In this document: positions 33,347 to 44,456 of the stretch, in pieces
How positions within the stretch are numbered: the stretch's first letter is position 1
Layout: every line of letters begins with the position of its first letter
NCBI GenBank assembly: GCA_905221605.1
Contig: CAJNDS010000100.1
Coordinates: 62,001 to 126,000, forward strand
Direction of reading: 5' to 3'
From: Symbiodinium natans
Lineage: Eukaryota > Sar > Dinophyceae > Suessiales > Symbiodiniaceae
DNA length: 64,000 nt
Program-made: the position numbers and the translations under genes
The notes under the pieces: generated by a model
Databases searched by the model: none
Seen by the model: only the letters and a program-made list of their open reading frames with translations
Told to the model about the DNA's origin: nothing

Positions 33347-35308
33347 CACCGCCATGAAGTGCTCTGAGCGCCGAGGGTGTCGAAGGTTCAGATTCAATGT
33401 GAAGAGTGGATTGGGTCACCGTCCTTGGCGCCCTCACCCCTTAGCTTTCGGCTTGGGTGGTGGCCCCAAGTCCTACGCCTGCAGCACTCTTCGATCAACC
33501 AGGACCTGAAAGACTTCCAACCGCTAAGCCCTGACCATTATACCGCTTGCAGGGCCCTGCAGACCGCGGCCTGCACTAGAGGCTGGCCCTGAAAAAACTG
33601 CTTCAAAAACCTTTCATGGAGCTAAATCAAATCGGCGTTGTTCTCTAAGTTGGGCCCAGGCGGCTCTAACTCAGAACAGGCCCCGATCCTTCAAGCCAAA
33701 ACACCCTGAACCCGAACCCTCAAGGCCCTCAACTCTGGCAGGTCGGGTTGCAGTAATCACCACCTGCGGCCTCGAGGGGTAGCGAAACCCAGCGCCTCTC
33801 GAGCATGCCCCTAGCTTCTTTCTAAAGGGCTGAAAGACAAGAGCTGGAGAAGGGGTGAGGGTGTTAGGGCTTGTTGTTGAGAACCGGCTTCGGTTCAGGA
33901 GTTAGGCTGAAACCGAAACCCGAAGCCCTGAAAAACCCTGAGCGCATGAACTCGAAACAGACATTCGGCCCTTAACCGCGCGCATCCCAAGCCTGACAAT
34001 TCTACATGGGCCCAGATCAATTAAAACCTGTAAATCTGCACCCTCAAGCCCTTGCAAGTAAAAGAGGTTCCGGGTTTATCCGAGAAACATACTGTACAAC
34101 GCAACCATCAAGAGAAGAGGCTTGAGTCTTATTGGACCGCAAAAGAGCCACTGTAGGGGCCCAAAGCATACAAAGCCTTTTCTCTCAGAAGAAACATACT
34201 GCCTCAAGTCAATGTGCTCATGCGTTGTGGGTGTACCAGTCTACTGAAATTGAGCAGTCTCGTCTGAGTCGTGAAGAGCTTTGGCAGCTCTGGCACAGCT
34301 TGTGGTTGCTTCGGGAGTCTTCATTTTGTTTTGCCAGCTGTGGCATAGCAACAGCTGCTGCACCTAGCAAGCCCAAGATGTCAGCAGCTGGCACGAACAA
34401 GCCAGACGCGTGATAATGTGCAGAACTTCGCCATCGATGGTGCAATTTCAGCCGTTGCACCTGCTTTGCCAAAAGGATGGCGCAGCGTAAGCTGCCCATC
34501 TCCACAACTGCGCACGGTCGATTGCCTCCCCTTTCAGCATTTCAGCCGATTCAGCCTCTTCCGACGTAGCCCACACTATGAGTTACAACCGAAGCTTGAA
34601 GCTGTGGCAATCCTGCCAAGCCTACATGACCAGCAAAAAAAACTGTCGCTCTGAACAGTAGTCTATGGAGGACGGCGGAGTAATGCATGATGGTTTCGTC
34701 TTAGCCTGGCTAGTGCAGGAATTAATCCACCGGAATAAATGCCATTTTTATCGATTCCAGTTCAGGACCTGTGCTCTTGGAATGCAGAAGTCCAAAGGGG
34801 AGAAGCAGTCTCCCGATGTGTTGTAGTTTATGTTGCGAGCGCGACGAACTGTCGACCTGTTGCTGTATCTCCAAGGCATCGGGCGAGCTATATTTAGTAA
34901 GTTAAAACGTTTTGTCATAACGAAATGGTACCCCTACAAGCCCTTGACCAGCCTTCGTCAAAGCGGCGCAGCTCGATCGGGTCAAGGTGCCTGGCTTGGC
35001 AATCAACTTATGGACTGAGAGCCCATTACAGAGTTGAGGCTGAGTTGAGGAAGTAAACAAAAAACTGGATTTTTTTTGAAAAAAACAATCAATCCTAAAA
35101 CTTCAGCACCTTTCGCTTGGGTGATCTTTGCCGTACAGGGTTGCCGATTTCAGGCTTCAGGCCCCTATGATCAAGTGCAAAGCTGCCTCAAATACATAGC
35201 AGAAACCTTGGTCCAGCCTCCCCCCCGCCCAGCAAACAACGAGCTCCTATGAGTCGTTCAACCTTAGAACCCCGCGCCGAGCCCTGAAGGAAAGACCCAG
35301 CAGCAGAA
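33347..35308. other. Stretch without recognised gene
   Basis: No family, RNA gene or strong repeat is seen. Confidence 0.5.
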
Positions 35309-35394
35309 ACCCTGAACCCTAAACCCCAAAAAACCCTGAACCCTAAACCCCCAAAAAACCCTGAACCCTAAACCCCAAAAAACCCTAAACCCGG
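35309..35394 (+). repeat. Tandem repeat with about 25-bp telomere-derived unit
   Basis: Three to four copies of a unit made of CCCTGAACCCTAAACCCC followed by an A-run. This is a higher-order repeat of the telomere-like 7-mer. Confidence 0.85.
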
Positions 35395-35545
35395 AGATGT
35401 GAAGCCTTATCATACTCTGGAGCCCCTGGACTGGTGGACTGGTGTGAGGAGCGCAGCAAAAAATGATATGCCGTATATGCAAAAAACAGGATCTGTCTGT
35501 CTATCTGTCTGTCTATCCATCTATCTGTATACATATATAAGCATA

Positions 35546-35595
35546 AACATGTGTATATATATATATATATATGTATATGTATATGTATATGTATG
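35546..35595. repeat. (TA)n / (TATG)n microsatellite
   Basis: TA dinucleotides passing into GTATAT units. It is preceded by a TCTGTCTATC-type tract at 35487-35530. Confidence 0.85.
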
Positions 35596-35689
35596 TGCGA
35601 CATATTTGGTGCGTTCATGCTGCTTCTCCGATTCACTTGTAGACCTTCTTGTGATGACCTTAAGGCCATAAGCTTAGGATGTCATGTTC

Positions 35690-35960
35690 TATATTGGGAA
35701 GCCCATTGGCTGTGAAGGAGGGGCTTTCCTCGCGCACACCTTTGGGAATCTTTTCGGCCTCAGGAATCACCTCCACAACCCGGACGCAATGTGCGCCGAG
35801 TGTTGCGCAGTCCGGTGGGTCTGATCATGGAATAAGTGCTTCTCGAATTCCCCCCAGAAGGTTGCGGTGACGATTGGGCAGTTCAAGTAAGGGCGCACGG
35901 GCCGGAAGTTGAACATGAGCGAGAAGTACGCGGCCAAGTCTGTGGCCAGGCGGCACATTC
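35690..35960 (-). CDS. Candidate two-exon coding segment, unknown protein
   Basis: On minus, an exon-like frame after an AG acceptor (TGTTCAAG) reads MCRLATDLAAYFSLMFNFRP then VRPYLN. Downstream in another frame, after a possible acceptor at about 35821, a frame reads CATLGAHCVRVVEVIPEAEK then IPKGVREESPSFTANGLPN. Both look coding and the frame change implies a small intron (about 60 bp) or a frameshift. A GC donor after the first part would join in phase, but that is a guess. No family is recognised. Confidence 0.35.
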
Positions 35961-36369
35961 CTTGAACAGGCTGGGGATGGCTAGACGTGGGTTTAGGTCT
36001 ATATAGTTCCCGAACTTCGCAGTAGGTTGGCACACGCACACATACGCACACGCAAACAAGCACACACACACACACAACGCATGCACGCACTCAGAGAAGG
36101 CAGACAGCGAGATGATAGCAAATAAGAGATTCAAAGAGATCGGAAGGCCGGAGAGACAAAGGGGCAGAGGGCAAGCTGGAGAGAGTGAGAGAGAGACAGA
36201 GAGAGTGAGAGGGAGGGGCGGGAGGGAGAAGGAAGAATCAAACCGACAACTCCGACAACAAAGGACAGAAGGGAGAGATGAACAAGTATGTTCATGGTGC
36301 CCAAGCCTAGATGAGTCGCAGCACGACGCGCAAACTACAAGTTTCATTGAGAACCGTTTGCTTCAAAGA

Positions 36370-36416
36370 AAACCCTAAACCCTAAACCCTAAACCCTAAA
36401 CCCTAAACCCTAAACT
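36370..36416 (+). repeat. (CCCTAAA)6 array
   Basis: Six to seven perfect CCCTAAA units. Confidence 0.95.
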
Positions 36417-36617
36417 CAGCTGCAACCTGGGTACTATACCTCTCTGCAACACCCAATACCGGCTGGCCGGCAGGTGTGCCGCTCACCACGAAATGCTGGC
36501 CGTAAATGGGAATAAGTCGTGGCACGCCTTTCCTCACAGTTTCAAGGTCAGGGTCAAACTGCGACTACCTGCCTGGATCTTGGTACCATGGTGAGCCCTT
36601 CTAGCTCTGTTTCGAAA

Positions 36618-36713
36618 TTTGGGGTTTACGAAAATAGGGGGCTTTAAATAAAAGACTCCCAAATAATAGGATAGGATCCCCTTATGCTACTGAATTTAGG
36701 AAATCCCCATTTG
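36618..36713. mobile_element. MITE-like element, GGGGTTTACGA family (copy 3)
   Basis: Left end TTGGGGTTTACGAAAATAGG; the right end is a decayed inverted copy. The interior shares CTCCCAAATAATAGGAT words with the copy at 8716. Confidence 0.45.
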
Positions 36714-37623
36714 GTTCCGCCGAACTGCCTCGCTGAGCCAAGGAGCAGGTGCCTTTTTGTCAGCGAGGCCCGCTCATTCCTGTCCTCTGGCCGGGGGCCC
36801 CACTCCTTAAGCAAGAAGGACCATGATCCAGGCAGGGCCCCGTAGGGCCAGGTAGGGCTTCGAAATTCGAAACGTTCCACGTTCTTACCCCGAGATTGGG
36901 GTATTAGAGGGTGGGGGAAGGGGCCGGTGCAACAGGCCTGATCGGATGGAAAGGTGTATTGATCTTGGGGGGGGGGGGGGGAACACTCTCAGTCATCCCA
37001 AACCCGATAAACCCCCAAGTTCTTAGGCCTTGCCCTTGTGCAACAACGACTCTTCCAACCCCTGGCGCCCTGCATGCTCGTTTGTGTGGGGGGCATTTCG
37101 AGGGGTGCCAGAGTTTCGGGTGCGGGTCATTGTGTGGGTTGGGGGGGGAGAGGGGGGGTGGTGGGGAGGGGGTGCGTGAGGGATCCAGCCAAAACAGTGC
37201 TGAAGCTTAAGGGGTCTTTCGCCACTACCAGGAGGAAGTAACGAGATTAATTGGAAAGGCAGCCCCGCTCTCGATGTTCGTTGTAGAAGGTCGCGAGTTG
37301 GTTCCTTTGCGTGGGGCTTACGGCCAAAGCTCCTTAAAAGGACGGATTCGCTTCAAAGCAGTCACCGTTGTACGGTCTAAACCAGGCCAAGGCTCAGAAT
37401 ACCAAAAGCTCTCTACACCTCCCAGTCTCTCGTGAATGTCATCTCGCATCACCGCATGGTGGTCATGTACACTGACGGCAACGGTCCGGCGCCAGTTCCT
37501 TGGAGGTCTAGCTCGCAGCGATGCATCTTTAAATTAACATCATAATCATAGAGCATCTTGTTGCTTTCATCCAGTTTTCTTCAGTTTTTTTGGGGGGCTG
37601 GTACGAGCAGCAGGCAAAAGGAC
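36714..37623. other. Stretch without recognised gene
   Basis: G-runs at 36968-36982 and G-rich DNA at 37135-37175. No coding signal is seen. Confidence 0.5.
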
Positions 37624-38052
37624 TCAGCGGAGCTTCGGAAAGTCGGGCCCCTCGGGCATGGCAGTCTGCAAGAAGAGCCTCAAGTCTGGCGGGAAGGAGA
37701 TTTTACAGTTCTCCTCCGCGTTCTGAATCTCTGCGTCCGTCATTCCGGGCGAGAAAACCACACCGGCAGCCCTCATGTTGTGAATCAGCTGGTCAATGAC
37801 ATCCTGCGACAGGAAAGGCTGCACCAGCACTGACACCTCATGCACGGAGTCGTGGTCAGTATCATGCAGCTTCCTTCCACCATGGAGCAGCGCCACCTCG
37901 AAACGATGGAGCCCCAGGCGGTGGGCCACTTGGCCCCGGATTTCGAAGACACCGGATCTCGAGGGAAGCTCGACCTCGAGCACCTCCCCACTCAGGAGGC
38001 AGGCACGAACCTTCTCACCTCCACGTGGCTCGCCGTCCGAGGATGAGGCCAT
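37624..38052 (-). CDS. Ubiquitin-like plus SUKH (SMI1/KNR4) domain protein, probably 5' exon(s)
   Basis: The frame starts at a Met followed by ASSSDGEPRGGEK and gives 142 residues; it is open upstream, but that part looks non-coding. Residues about 14-82 form a ubiquitin-like beta-grasp (KVRACLLSGEVLEVELP, then VALLHGGRKLHDTDH), common in dinoflagellate proteins. Residues about 110-142 carry the opening of a SUKH/SMI1-KNR4 domain (MTDAEIQNAEENCKISFPPD, then LRLFL). SUKH domains mediate protein contacts and occur in fungal cell-wall regulators and immunity proteins. The SUKH part breaks off after PEGPDFPKLR at a stop, so the rest is either on a spliced exon downstream on minus or lost. I cannot tell a live gene from a truncated retrocopy. 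Confidence 0.6.
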   Translation of the reverse strand: MASSSDGEPRGGEKVRACLLSGEVLEVELPSRSGVFEIRGQVAHRLGLHRFEVALLHGGRKLHDTDHDSVHEVSVLVQPFLSQDVIDQLIHNMRAAGVVFSPGMTDAEIQNAEENCKISFPPDLRLFLQTAMPEGPDFPKLR

Positions 38053-39307
38053 GGCAAAGGGGGCCCTCCTAAGCGACCGGATGGACCATGGTGTGTGACC
38101 CTGTCTTCTCCAACTCATCAGCTCATCAGAAACCCCGCACTGACCGGAGCAAAAGTGAGCATGAGCGAGCATGAGTGAACATGAGCAACTCCAAAACAGA
38201 GCTCGGTGAGTCGGACTTAAACCATGGAAACTTTGAGTCGAACCAAACACATAGACTAGGCTGGGAGCCTGCAGCTTCGGAGATTATGCATGGTCTGGAC
38301 TCCACCAACGAGCACCACACGGGGGGGGGGGGGGGGGGGGAAAGAAACCCAAAAAACAAACGCCGGAAGGGGGGGGGGGCAACGTGTCCAGGCCTACCCT
38401 CGCACTCGTCGTGGCAACGTGAGCCTCCAGAGCTCAGACTCAACTTGAGGTCAGGAGTCAGGAGTTTAGTGGCTTTGCAGAGATTTGGGAGATTTGGTGA
38501 TGTCTGGGATAGTCGCAGGGAAAAGCCCTAGCAAGGCATGAAGTTTTGAAACTGATGCAGGGATTTAAGGTTTAGGGTTCAGAGTTTATGTGGCCCTGCA
38601 GAGACAGAAGATACCGGAGTGCTCTCCAAAGTCAAGAAGGCCATTGCAGTTTACACATACACACACACACACATCTCTACGTCACAAAGCCACGTTAATT
38701 AAGTTCCCTGGCCTACTGTGGGTTTGGCACTGAACGGCACACGCGGGTCTCTGGGATGTACCATCGCTGGTGCAGGGCTTAACATGAGAATGAGTTGTCA
38801 CCTTCTGAGCCAACCGAACTCTGAGCCGCTGAACAATTACCCAAATGATGCCCTAAACCCTAAACCCTAAACCCTAAACCCCCCGCCCTGAATGCCCCAA
38901 ATGCTCGGAGTAGCCTGTGGCTTTGCTGCCGCGGCCATGGCAATCAAATGGACCATGGCCTGGTCCATGGCTCGGGGTTAAGATTTGTCAGCTTGGGGGT
39001 TTAGGGTATAGGGTGTAGGGTTTAGGGTAGGAGTTCGGGCTTTGAGGGTTTAAGGACCTGATTGGGGCCTTATAATTAGGGCTTTGAGTTAGCTCCAGGT
39101 TCTGGCATTTGTTGAAAGGGTTTGGGTTTGGTTCTGAGCTTGGGGTTGAGCATAGGTCCAGGAAAAACGCATAACAAACGAACGTGATTGCACGACCCAA
39201 GGTTTTGGCGCTATAGCTCACGTGCAAACCCCTGCTGGACGAGGAGGAGCTATGGTTGATATGTACTTGTATGAGTTGTCTTTTCGTGTTTATATATACT
39301 GTTTTTC
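38053..39307. other. Stretch with repeats, no gene recognised
   Basis: G-runs at 38322-38340 and 38370-38379, a CA tract at 38653-38672, a CCCTAAA array at 38850-38882 and degenerate TTTAGGG at 38997-39050. Confidence 0.5.
38850..38882 (+). repeat. (CCCTAAA)4 array
   Basis: Four perfect units then a C-run. Confidence 0.9.
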
Positions 39308-39655
39308 ATGCGGACAGTTCTGTTCATAGATTTGTACTTCGTCTATTTGTGTATACTCGTACTCCATTTGGTGTTGATGCTGCCGATGCAGTCATCGGAT
39401 CCGAGGAATCTTAGGTTGGCCAAGCTGCAACTTGGATCATTGCTGCGTGGCGCGCCACCTCAGGAACAACCGAACAACCCCGTGCTTATGGCCCTCACTC
39501 AAAGCATGTGCCAAACTCAAGCTCGCTTGTTGCTGAGTTCTGCTAGGTGGGGCAGCATAGCCGTTTGGGTTGTGCCTACAATAAAAGTCCCGAACACAGG
39601 GCACTTCGCAGTAGCGTTGGGGCCGGATTTGTTCCCCAGCCCGTATAGCAATTAA
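39308..39655 (+). CDS. Unassigned open frame, 115 codons
   Basis: The N-terminus has a hydrophobic stretch (LFIDLYFVYLCILVLHLVLM) that could be a signal or membrane segment, followed by a soluble-looking part. No family is recognised. It lies on the strand opposite all supported genes, so I give it little weight. Confidence 0.15.
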   Translation: MRTVLFIDLYFVYLCILVLHLVLMLPMQSSDPRNLRLAKLQLGSLLRGAPPQEQPNNPVLMALTQSMCQTQARLLLSSARWGSIAVWVVPTIKVPNTGHFAVALGPDLFPSPYSN

Positions 39656-41300
39656 ACTCTAACGCGCTCAGTGCCATTTTCTCACCAGGTGTGGGCCGTT
39701 CCGCTTGGACACCAGCCGCACGGTGATTGCTCCTGAACAACATGCACATAAAGATTCGGAGTTTTCCACAAGCACTTTATGAGTAGCTGCGGTTTCCAGG
39801 TCGAGGGGAGGGGAGCTTGTTGGCTCTGCAGCCGCTGCTGTGCATGACTTGAGCCCTCGAAGTATAAGACAAATTAAGAGGAAGAAACAACTCGTCACAC
39901 CCGTTACCATTGCCATTCTATCACCTAAGGGAAGGCACAGCCAGAGAATGCTTATCAGCGAGCGGAGCGGAACGCAAGCACCGTCGCTATGTGGACGCGA
40001 TGTTGCTGAATGCAACCATCAAATCAACGTCTTATACTGCTGTCCTTTCATTTGCGACAGCCACGGTTTTATAGGCCACCTTACGTTAGCAGCGTGCCAT
40101 TAATGATGAGCTACTATAAGACGATTCGTACAATTTCCATCGTTCGTCATTCATGCGATGAGTGTATGAGAAAATGCCACTTCAGGCTTCTTGCTCCATT
40201 ACACCCTGCAACAGCTTGCTCTTAATGGCGGTATCATGTCACAATAATTAGCCTGCTAGTAAACCACCCCCAGAACTCTAAGACTTAAACCCACAAACCT
40301 AAACCTGAACCTGTGAGGCTGCCCTATCGCAATCTTTGCCGGAACGCGCATGCGCGAGAGCCACCAGGGTGTCGAGCCGCGTGCAGACCTCGGCATTTGG
40401 AGCGTTTGCTGTCTTGGGAACCACACCCTAACCATCCCTAACCTTAAACAGCCTACTGGAACTCTAACATCTCCAAATCTCACAGCTCCGAACCCTGAAC
40501 CCTTAACCGACCCCCCCTTTCCTAACCTCACGCTGCAACCTGAAGGTCTGCGGTCTACGTCTTCCCTGGATCACCTTTCAAGGGGGCTTGTGCACTGGTC
40601 GGGGAACCTTGCCGGTAGCATGGATGATGGAAACCCGAAACGTAGGGAATTAGGTACCCCGTATTCTGCATTCCAAGGGTATTAGGGTACCTAGCTCCCT
40701 CACTCCCTACGAAAGACCCTAATTTAGTGTAACCCTCACAAGAAGTCCCGATACCCTGAACCCAGAGAGCTCCAAACTCGTAGGAAAACTGAAGCCCTAA
40801 CCCCTTTTGAATCCTGAAATCTTGCAACCCTCAAACAACGCTAAAAACTCCTTAAGCGTTCAGTCCTAGAGACCCTATAAATGCTCTAAACCTCGGGCCG
40901 TGGCGTCGGGCTCGAGATCGACCAGTCCACGCGCCAGGGCGCCACAAGGACTTCAATGGTCCAACCGGTCTCCTGAACTGGTTTTACTTGATGCGAACCC
41001 CTACTGGACCAAGAACCCTACAGCCTAAAGCCTCAAAGTCCATGCATGAAGCTTGTACTGAAAAAACGAAACCCGCAAATCCTACCGCGCCATTCTGAAA
41101 ACCTAAACCCTGAACCCTAAACTCTCATTCAGAAGGTCTTCAGCCTCACGAGTTTTCACTTGGAAGGATGGGGATGGAAAGGTCTAAGGGGTTCTTAGGG
41201 CCTAGATGGACTGCCATCCTATGGCATTTTTGGTGCCCCAGATACTGCCCCTTGAAACAGCCAGCCTTCTGTTTTGGCTTTGACCATCTTTGATCTGGTG
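39656..41300. other. Stretch without recognised gene
   Basis: The only structure seen is the foldback at 40641-40711. Downstream exons of the methyltransferase gene could lie at 41160-41300 but none is convincing. Confidence 0.45.
40641..40711. mobile_element. Foldback repeat
   Basis: CGTAGGGAATTAGGTACCC on the left is matched on the right by an inverted CGTAGGGAGTGAGGGAGCTAGGTACCC-type arm (split by insertions). It is a small palindromic unit with no coding. Confidence 0.45.
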
Positions 41301-42562
41301 TCAGGCCTGGATAAACTCGTAGAAGGCCTGCAGCGCATAGCCTTCAAAACCGGCATAGTTCAGGATGTCGTCGAAGGTCAGCCTTGGCACCGGGGCAACT
41401 GAATTAACACTTATAAATAGGGTTTATGGTTTAGGGTTTAGGGTTTAGGGGGCCTCAATATAGGCTTGCTAAAAAGAATCTTCGTCCTGCAGCGCTGCTT
41501 AAGGTCTTCTGGAAGTGCTGGACTTCTGTCCAAGTTGCAGGGACCCTGGCGCCAGGTAGGGTGCCAGGAGGGAGAGGACAAGGCGGTGGCCAGCATAGGT
41601 GTCACAGTCGAGGTGAAGCCACTGGACCTCGAAGGCACCCGCTTGTTGCCGGCACCCTAATCTTAGGGCTACAGCCTTTTTAGGCTCAGAACCCTAGTGC
41701 TGCAACCAGAAGTGCGCCGGGACAGCTGCAAACAGCTTTGGCGTTTTTCGGACATCCTGCTGTGTCAGCCGAGCTTCCTTCGCGCCGCCGAGGAGATTCT
41801 TCTCGATGAAGGCCGGGAGAGTCTTGTTGTACCATCCGACTACCAGCTTGGCGTTCGGAGGCAGATGTTTCGGGATTCGCCCGTCCGTGCTGAACTGGAA
41901 GCGGTCAAACCTTGTCACGCAAGAGCAAAGGTCTTGCATATCAGCCACCGTCCCGACGCCTGCCGTATCAATCCTAGAAACCCCAAAGCCCTGTCGGCCC
42001 TTGAACTTCTGCGAATATAATCTAATGCAGAGCTCTTGACGTGTTGAGGATGCTTATGATGATATTGAGAACTGCTCACCCTTGATCCCTCATCAACTTC
42101 CAAGATATGCAAGGCCTGCCCCAGTCCTCATCCAGCCCGCGGAAGGAGTCGAAGCCGTAGACGGGATGATGCCCAAACCCTGACCGTACAACAGCTTCAG
42201 TACATAGGGGCTTCTGCTATAAGGTTGGGAGCTGGGTTTCAAAAACTGCACTGGGGATCCGGAACACCTGAACACCATCTGCCTTCAAAATCCTACAGCG
42301 CGCCTGTGCGCATCAAGTGGATGGCGGTGCTCCGCAGAGTGGCACCAAAGAACACACCTGATAAGGCCGACAACTCCCCTGAGAAGCTTTAAGCTGAGAG
42401 CAACAACTCTTATCTGCACTACCCTTGAACCCTAAACCCTAAACCCTAAACCCTAAACCCTATGCAAGGGAAGACTCAACACCAAATGCAAAGCAATGCA
42501 CAGCACTGAAGACAGCTCAGGCACCAAACTCCAGCCAGTAGCCCCAGGGGCTTGAGGACAGC
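41301..42562 (-). CDS. TylF/Methyltransf_24-like SAM-dependent methyltransferase, six exons, partial
   Basis: Six minus-strand exons join in phase: 42525-42562, 42304-42357, 42116-42179, 41789-41910, 41545-41641 and 41301-41382. The product shows the class I methyltransferase order of the TylF/macrocin O-methyltransferase family: GYWLEFGVFFGATL (SAM-binding loop), VYGFDSFRGLDEDWG (acidic end of beta 2), FSTDGRIP, LVVGWYNKTLPAF, WLHLDCDTYAG (HxDxD-type catalytic/metal strand), LAPYLAPG and LNYAGFEGYALQAF. Such enzymes methylate hydroxyl groups of small molecules. Donors are GT, GC, GC, GC (inferred), GT and acceptors all AG. The 41789/41641 junction is the least certain. The last exon ends at TGA after EFIQA, or splices on just before it. 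N-terminal exons were not found. Two introns carry telomere-like arrays (41420-41452 and 42427-42463). Confidence 0.75.
41420..41452 (-). repeat. Intronic TTTAGGG array
   Basis: Three to four TTTAGGG units on plus inside the last intron of the methyltransferase gene. Confidence 0.9.
42427..42463 (+). repeat. Intronic (CCCTAAA)5 array
   Basis: Five CCCTAAA units on plus inside the first identified intron of the methyltransferase gene, opposite in orientation to the array at 41420. Confidence 0.9.
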
Positions 42563-42584
42563 CTGGGACTGTGGGGTTTGTCCG

Positions 42585-42685
42585 GGGATTATAAATATAG
42601 GGTTTACACATATAAGGTTTGTAAATAACATAGGGTTTAGAGTTTATACATCTTATAGGGTTTATAACTATAGGGTTGAGAGTTT
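42585..42685 (-). repeat. Degenerate TATAGGGTTT repeats
   Basis: Five spaced TATAGGGTTT or TAAGGTTT words, similar to the 9-bp variant at 24978 but not in tandem register. Confidence 0.6.
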
Positions 42686-44390
42686 CGTGTGTGGGGTCGA
42701 GTTGTGCTACAGGGGACACCCTGGGCTCAAGCCTTTCCAAGCGAGCTGTGCAGGAAAAGCAACCCCCGGATGTGGCTCCACGGAATTAAACAAAAATAGT
42801 GCCAGGTGAAAAAAAAACCTACGTCGCCTCTGAACCCTACAACTCCCCAATTAACCCAATATCATCACAGAAAATAGAAATATAATATACCATCAACTCA
42901 TTCGCCAAGAGGCTGTTCGGAGCTGGGGCAGCTGCGCCGCCGGAGGGAGAAGCAGGAGGGAAGCGCGGTCCATCCTCGTACTTTTTTTGGCCAAATGTCG
43001 CAGAAGGCTTTGATTTCGGCTGGGGCTAAAGGGGAAGTGGGTTTAGAGAAATTGTAGGGTTTATGGGTTCAAGCTTCAAAGTTCAGGGTTCACGGATTCG
43101 TGGTATTCAGGGCAACTGCCTGGTTAACGTGCCTGTATTTCCTTGGTTGCTTCGGCAAGGCAAGCATGCCGGTTGAGTTTAGTCCAAAACAAGTATCTAA
43201 GGTATCTTTGTTTAGAGAGTCTGAAGACAGTTTGATTCCCGAATGTTTCGAATGCTGCCCTTCACAAAGCATTCGAAACATTTGAAATGTGACTTGAAGG
43301 GGTCGGGATTTTGAGTTGAAAGCGGTTTGGAGCTTTGTCTGCGAATTGAGGGTGCAAAGCTGCTTCGGGTGTCCATGGGTTTAGCTTTGGAGGGACGTTA
43401 TTACTCTCCTCACCCAAATACACCAACAAAACATGCGTAACACCAAACAACCAACCAACCCTGCGAAACAGAGGAACTAACCATGGGAAAACAAAGTCGG
43501 GCAAGCACCTGTGTGAACCTGCTAGTTTCATCCTCCCGGCCGCCTGGAATTCATGCCGAAACCTGAATCCTCAACCCAGCCCTGAATGCTTGTGCAGCTC
43601 TGAAGCCCTAAGCCCTTATCTAACCCTGAAGGGGTACTCCGTTCTTCTGACCCGGGCTAGCGGTTCAGGGCTTGGGTTTGATGCTTATAGGCCTCATTGG
43701 GGTGCCTGGCGGGATTTTTGGGGGCTTTGGCCTGGAAGGGTTTCAGGGAGGTCAAGGGGCCTCACGGATTAAGGTTTAGGGAGGTCAGAAGTGACCCTTC
43801 AAAGACTTTAAGAGCAGCCGAGTTGCTGCTGTGGTTCTGCACGCATCCCCAGCAGCCTGCGTGCTCGCAGCAAAAGGCTTCACCTCAGGCATCTGCTCCA
43901 CACTTCAGCCTGCTTCTTAGAAGTACATGGACGACGTAGCTCATACATTGATGGAACATGTTGCACTTGGCCAAGATCACTCAGCTACTTTCTTGTGGAG
44001 CCTTTACTCAGTCTATAGGGCACTGAACACTGCTGGATTCATGGGTCTTGGGTTCTGCGTTTAAAGTTTAAGTGCTATGCAAGAACCTCAAGCAGCAGCT
44101 GCAGCACAGCACCACGTTAGCAAAACAACGGCTAAACAAGAAACCACCTCCATAAACACCAGCCGGTAATTCGAGTAGGACCTCTGGTCACAAGTCAGTC
44201 ATGCACCGTATACAGCCTGTGACCAGAGGCTACACAAACCCTAAACCCCAACATGCTGCCAGGGTACAGTCGTCTCGGCTAGGCAGGCTTGCCAGGGCTC
44301 GGCGACCTTGGTGACAGCAGGCGCGTGCCTGGGCCACACCCCAGAAACCCTGCACGGGTGGAGGTTGAGGATTGTGGTGATATATGTTCA

Positions 44391-44456
44391 CACACACACC
44401 CACGCACGCACGCACACACACACACACACAGTTATATATATATATATATATATATA
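44391..44456. repeat. (CA)n then (TA)n microsatellite
   Basis: CA units with CG interruptions passing into about twelve TA units. Confidence 0.9.
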
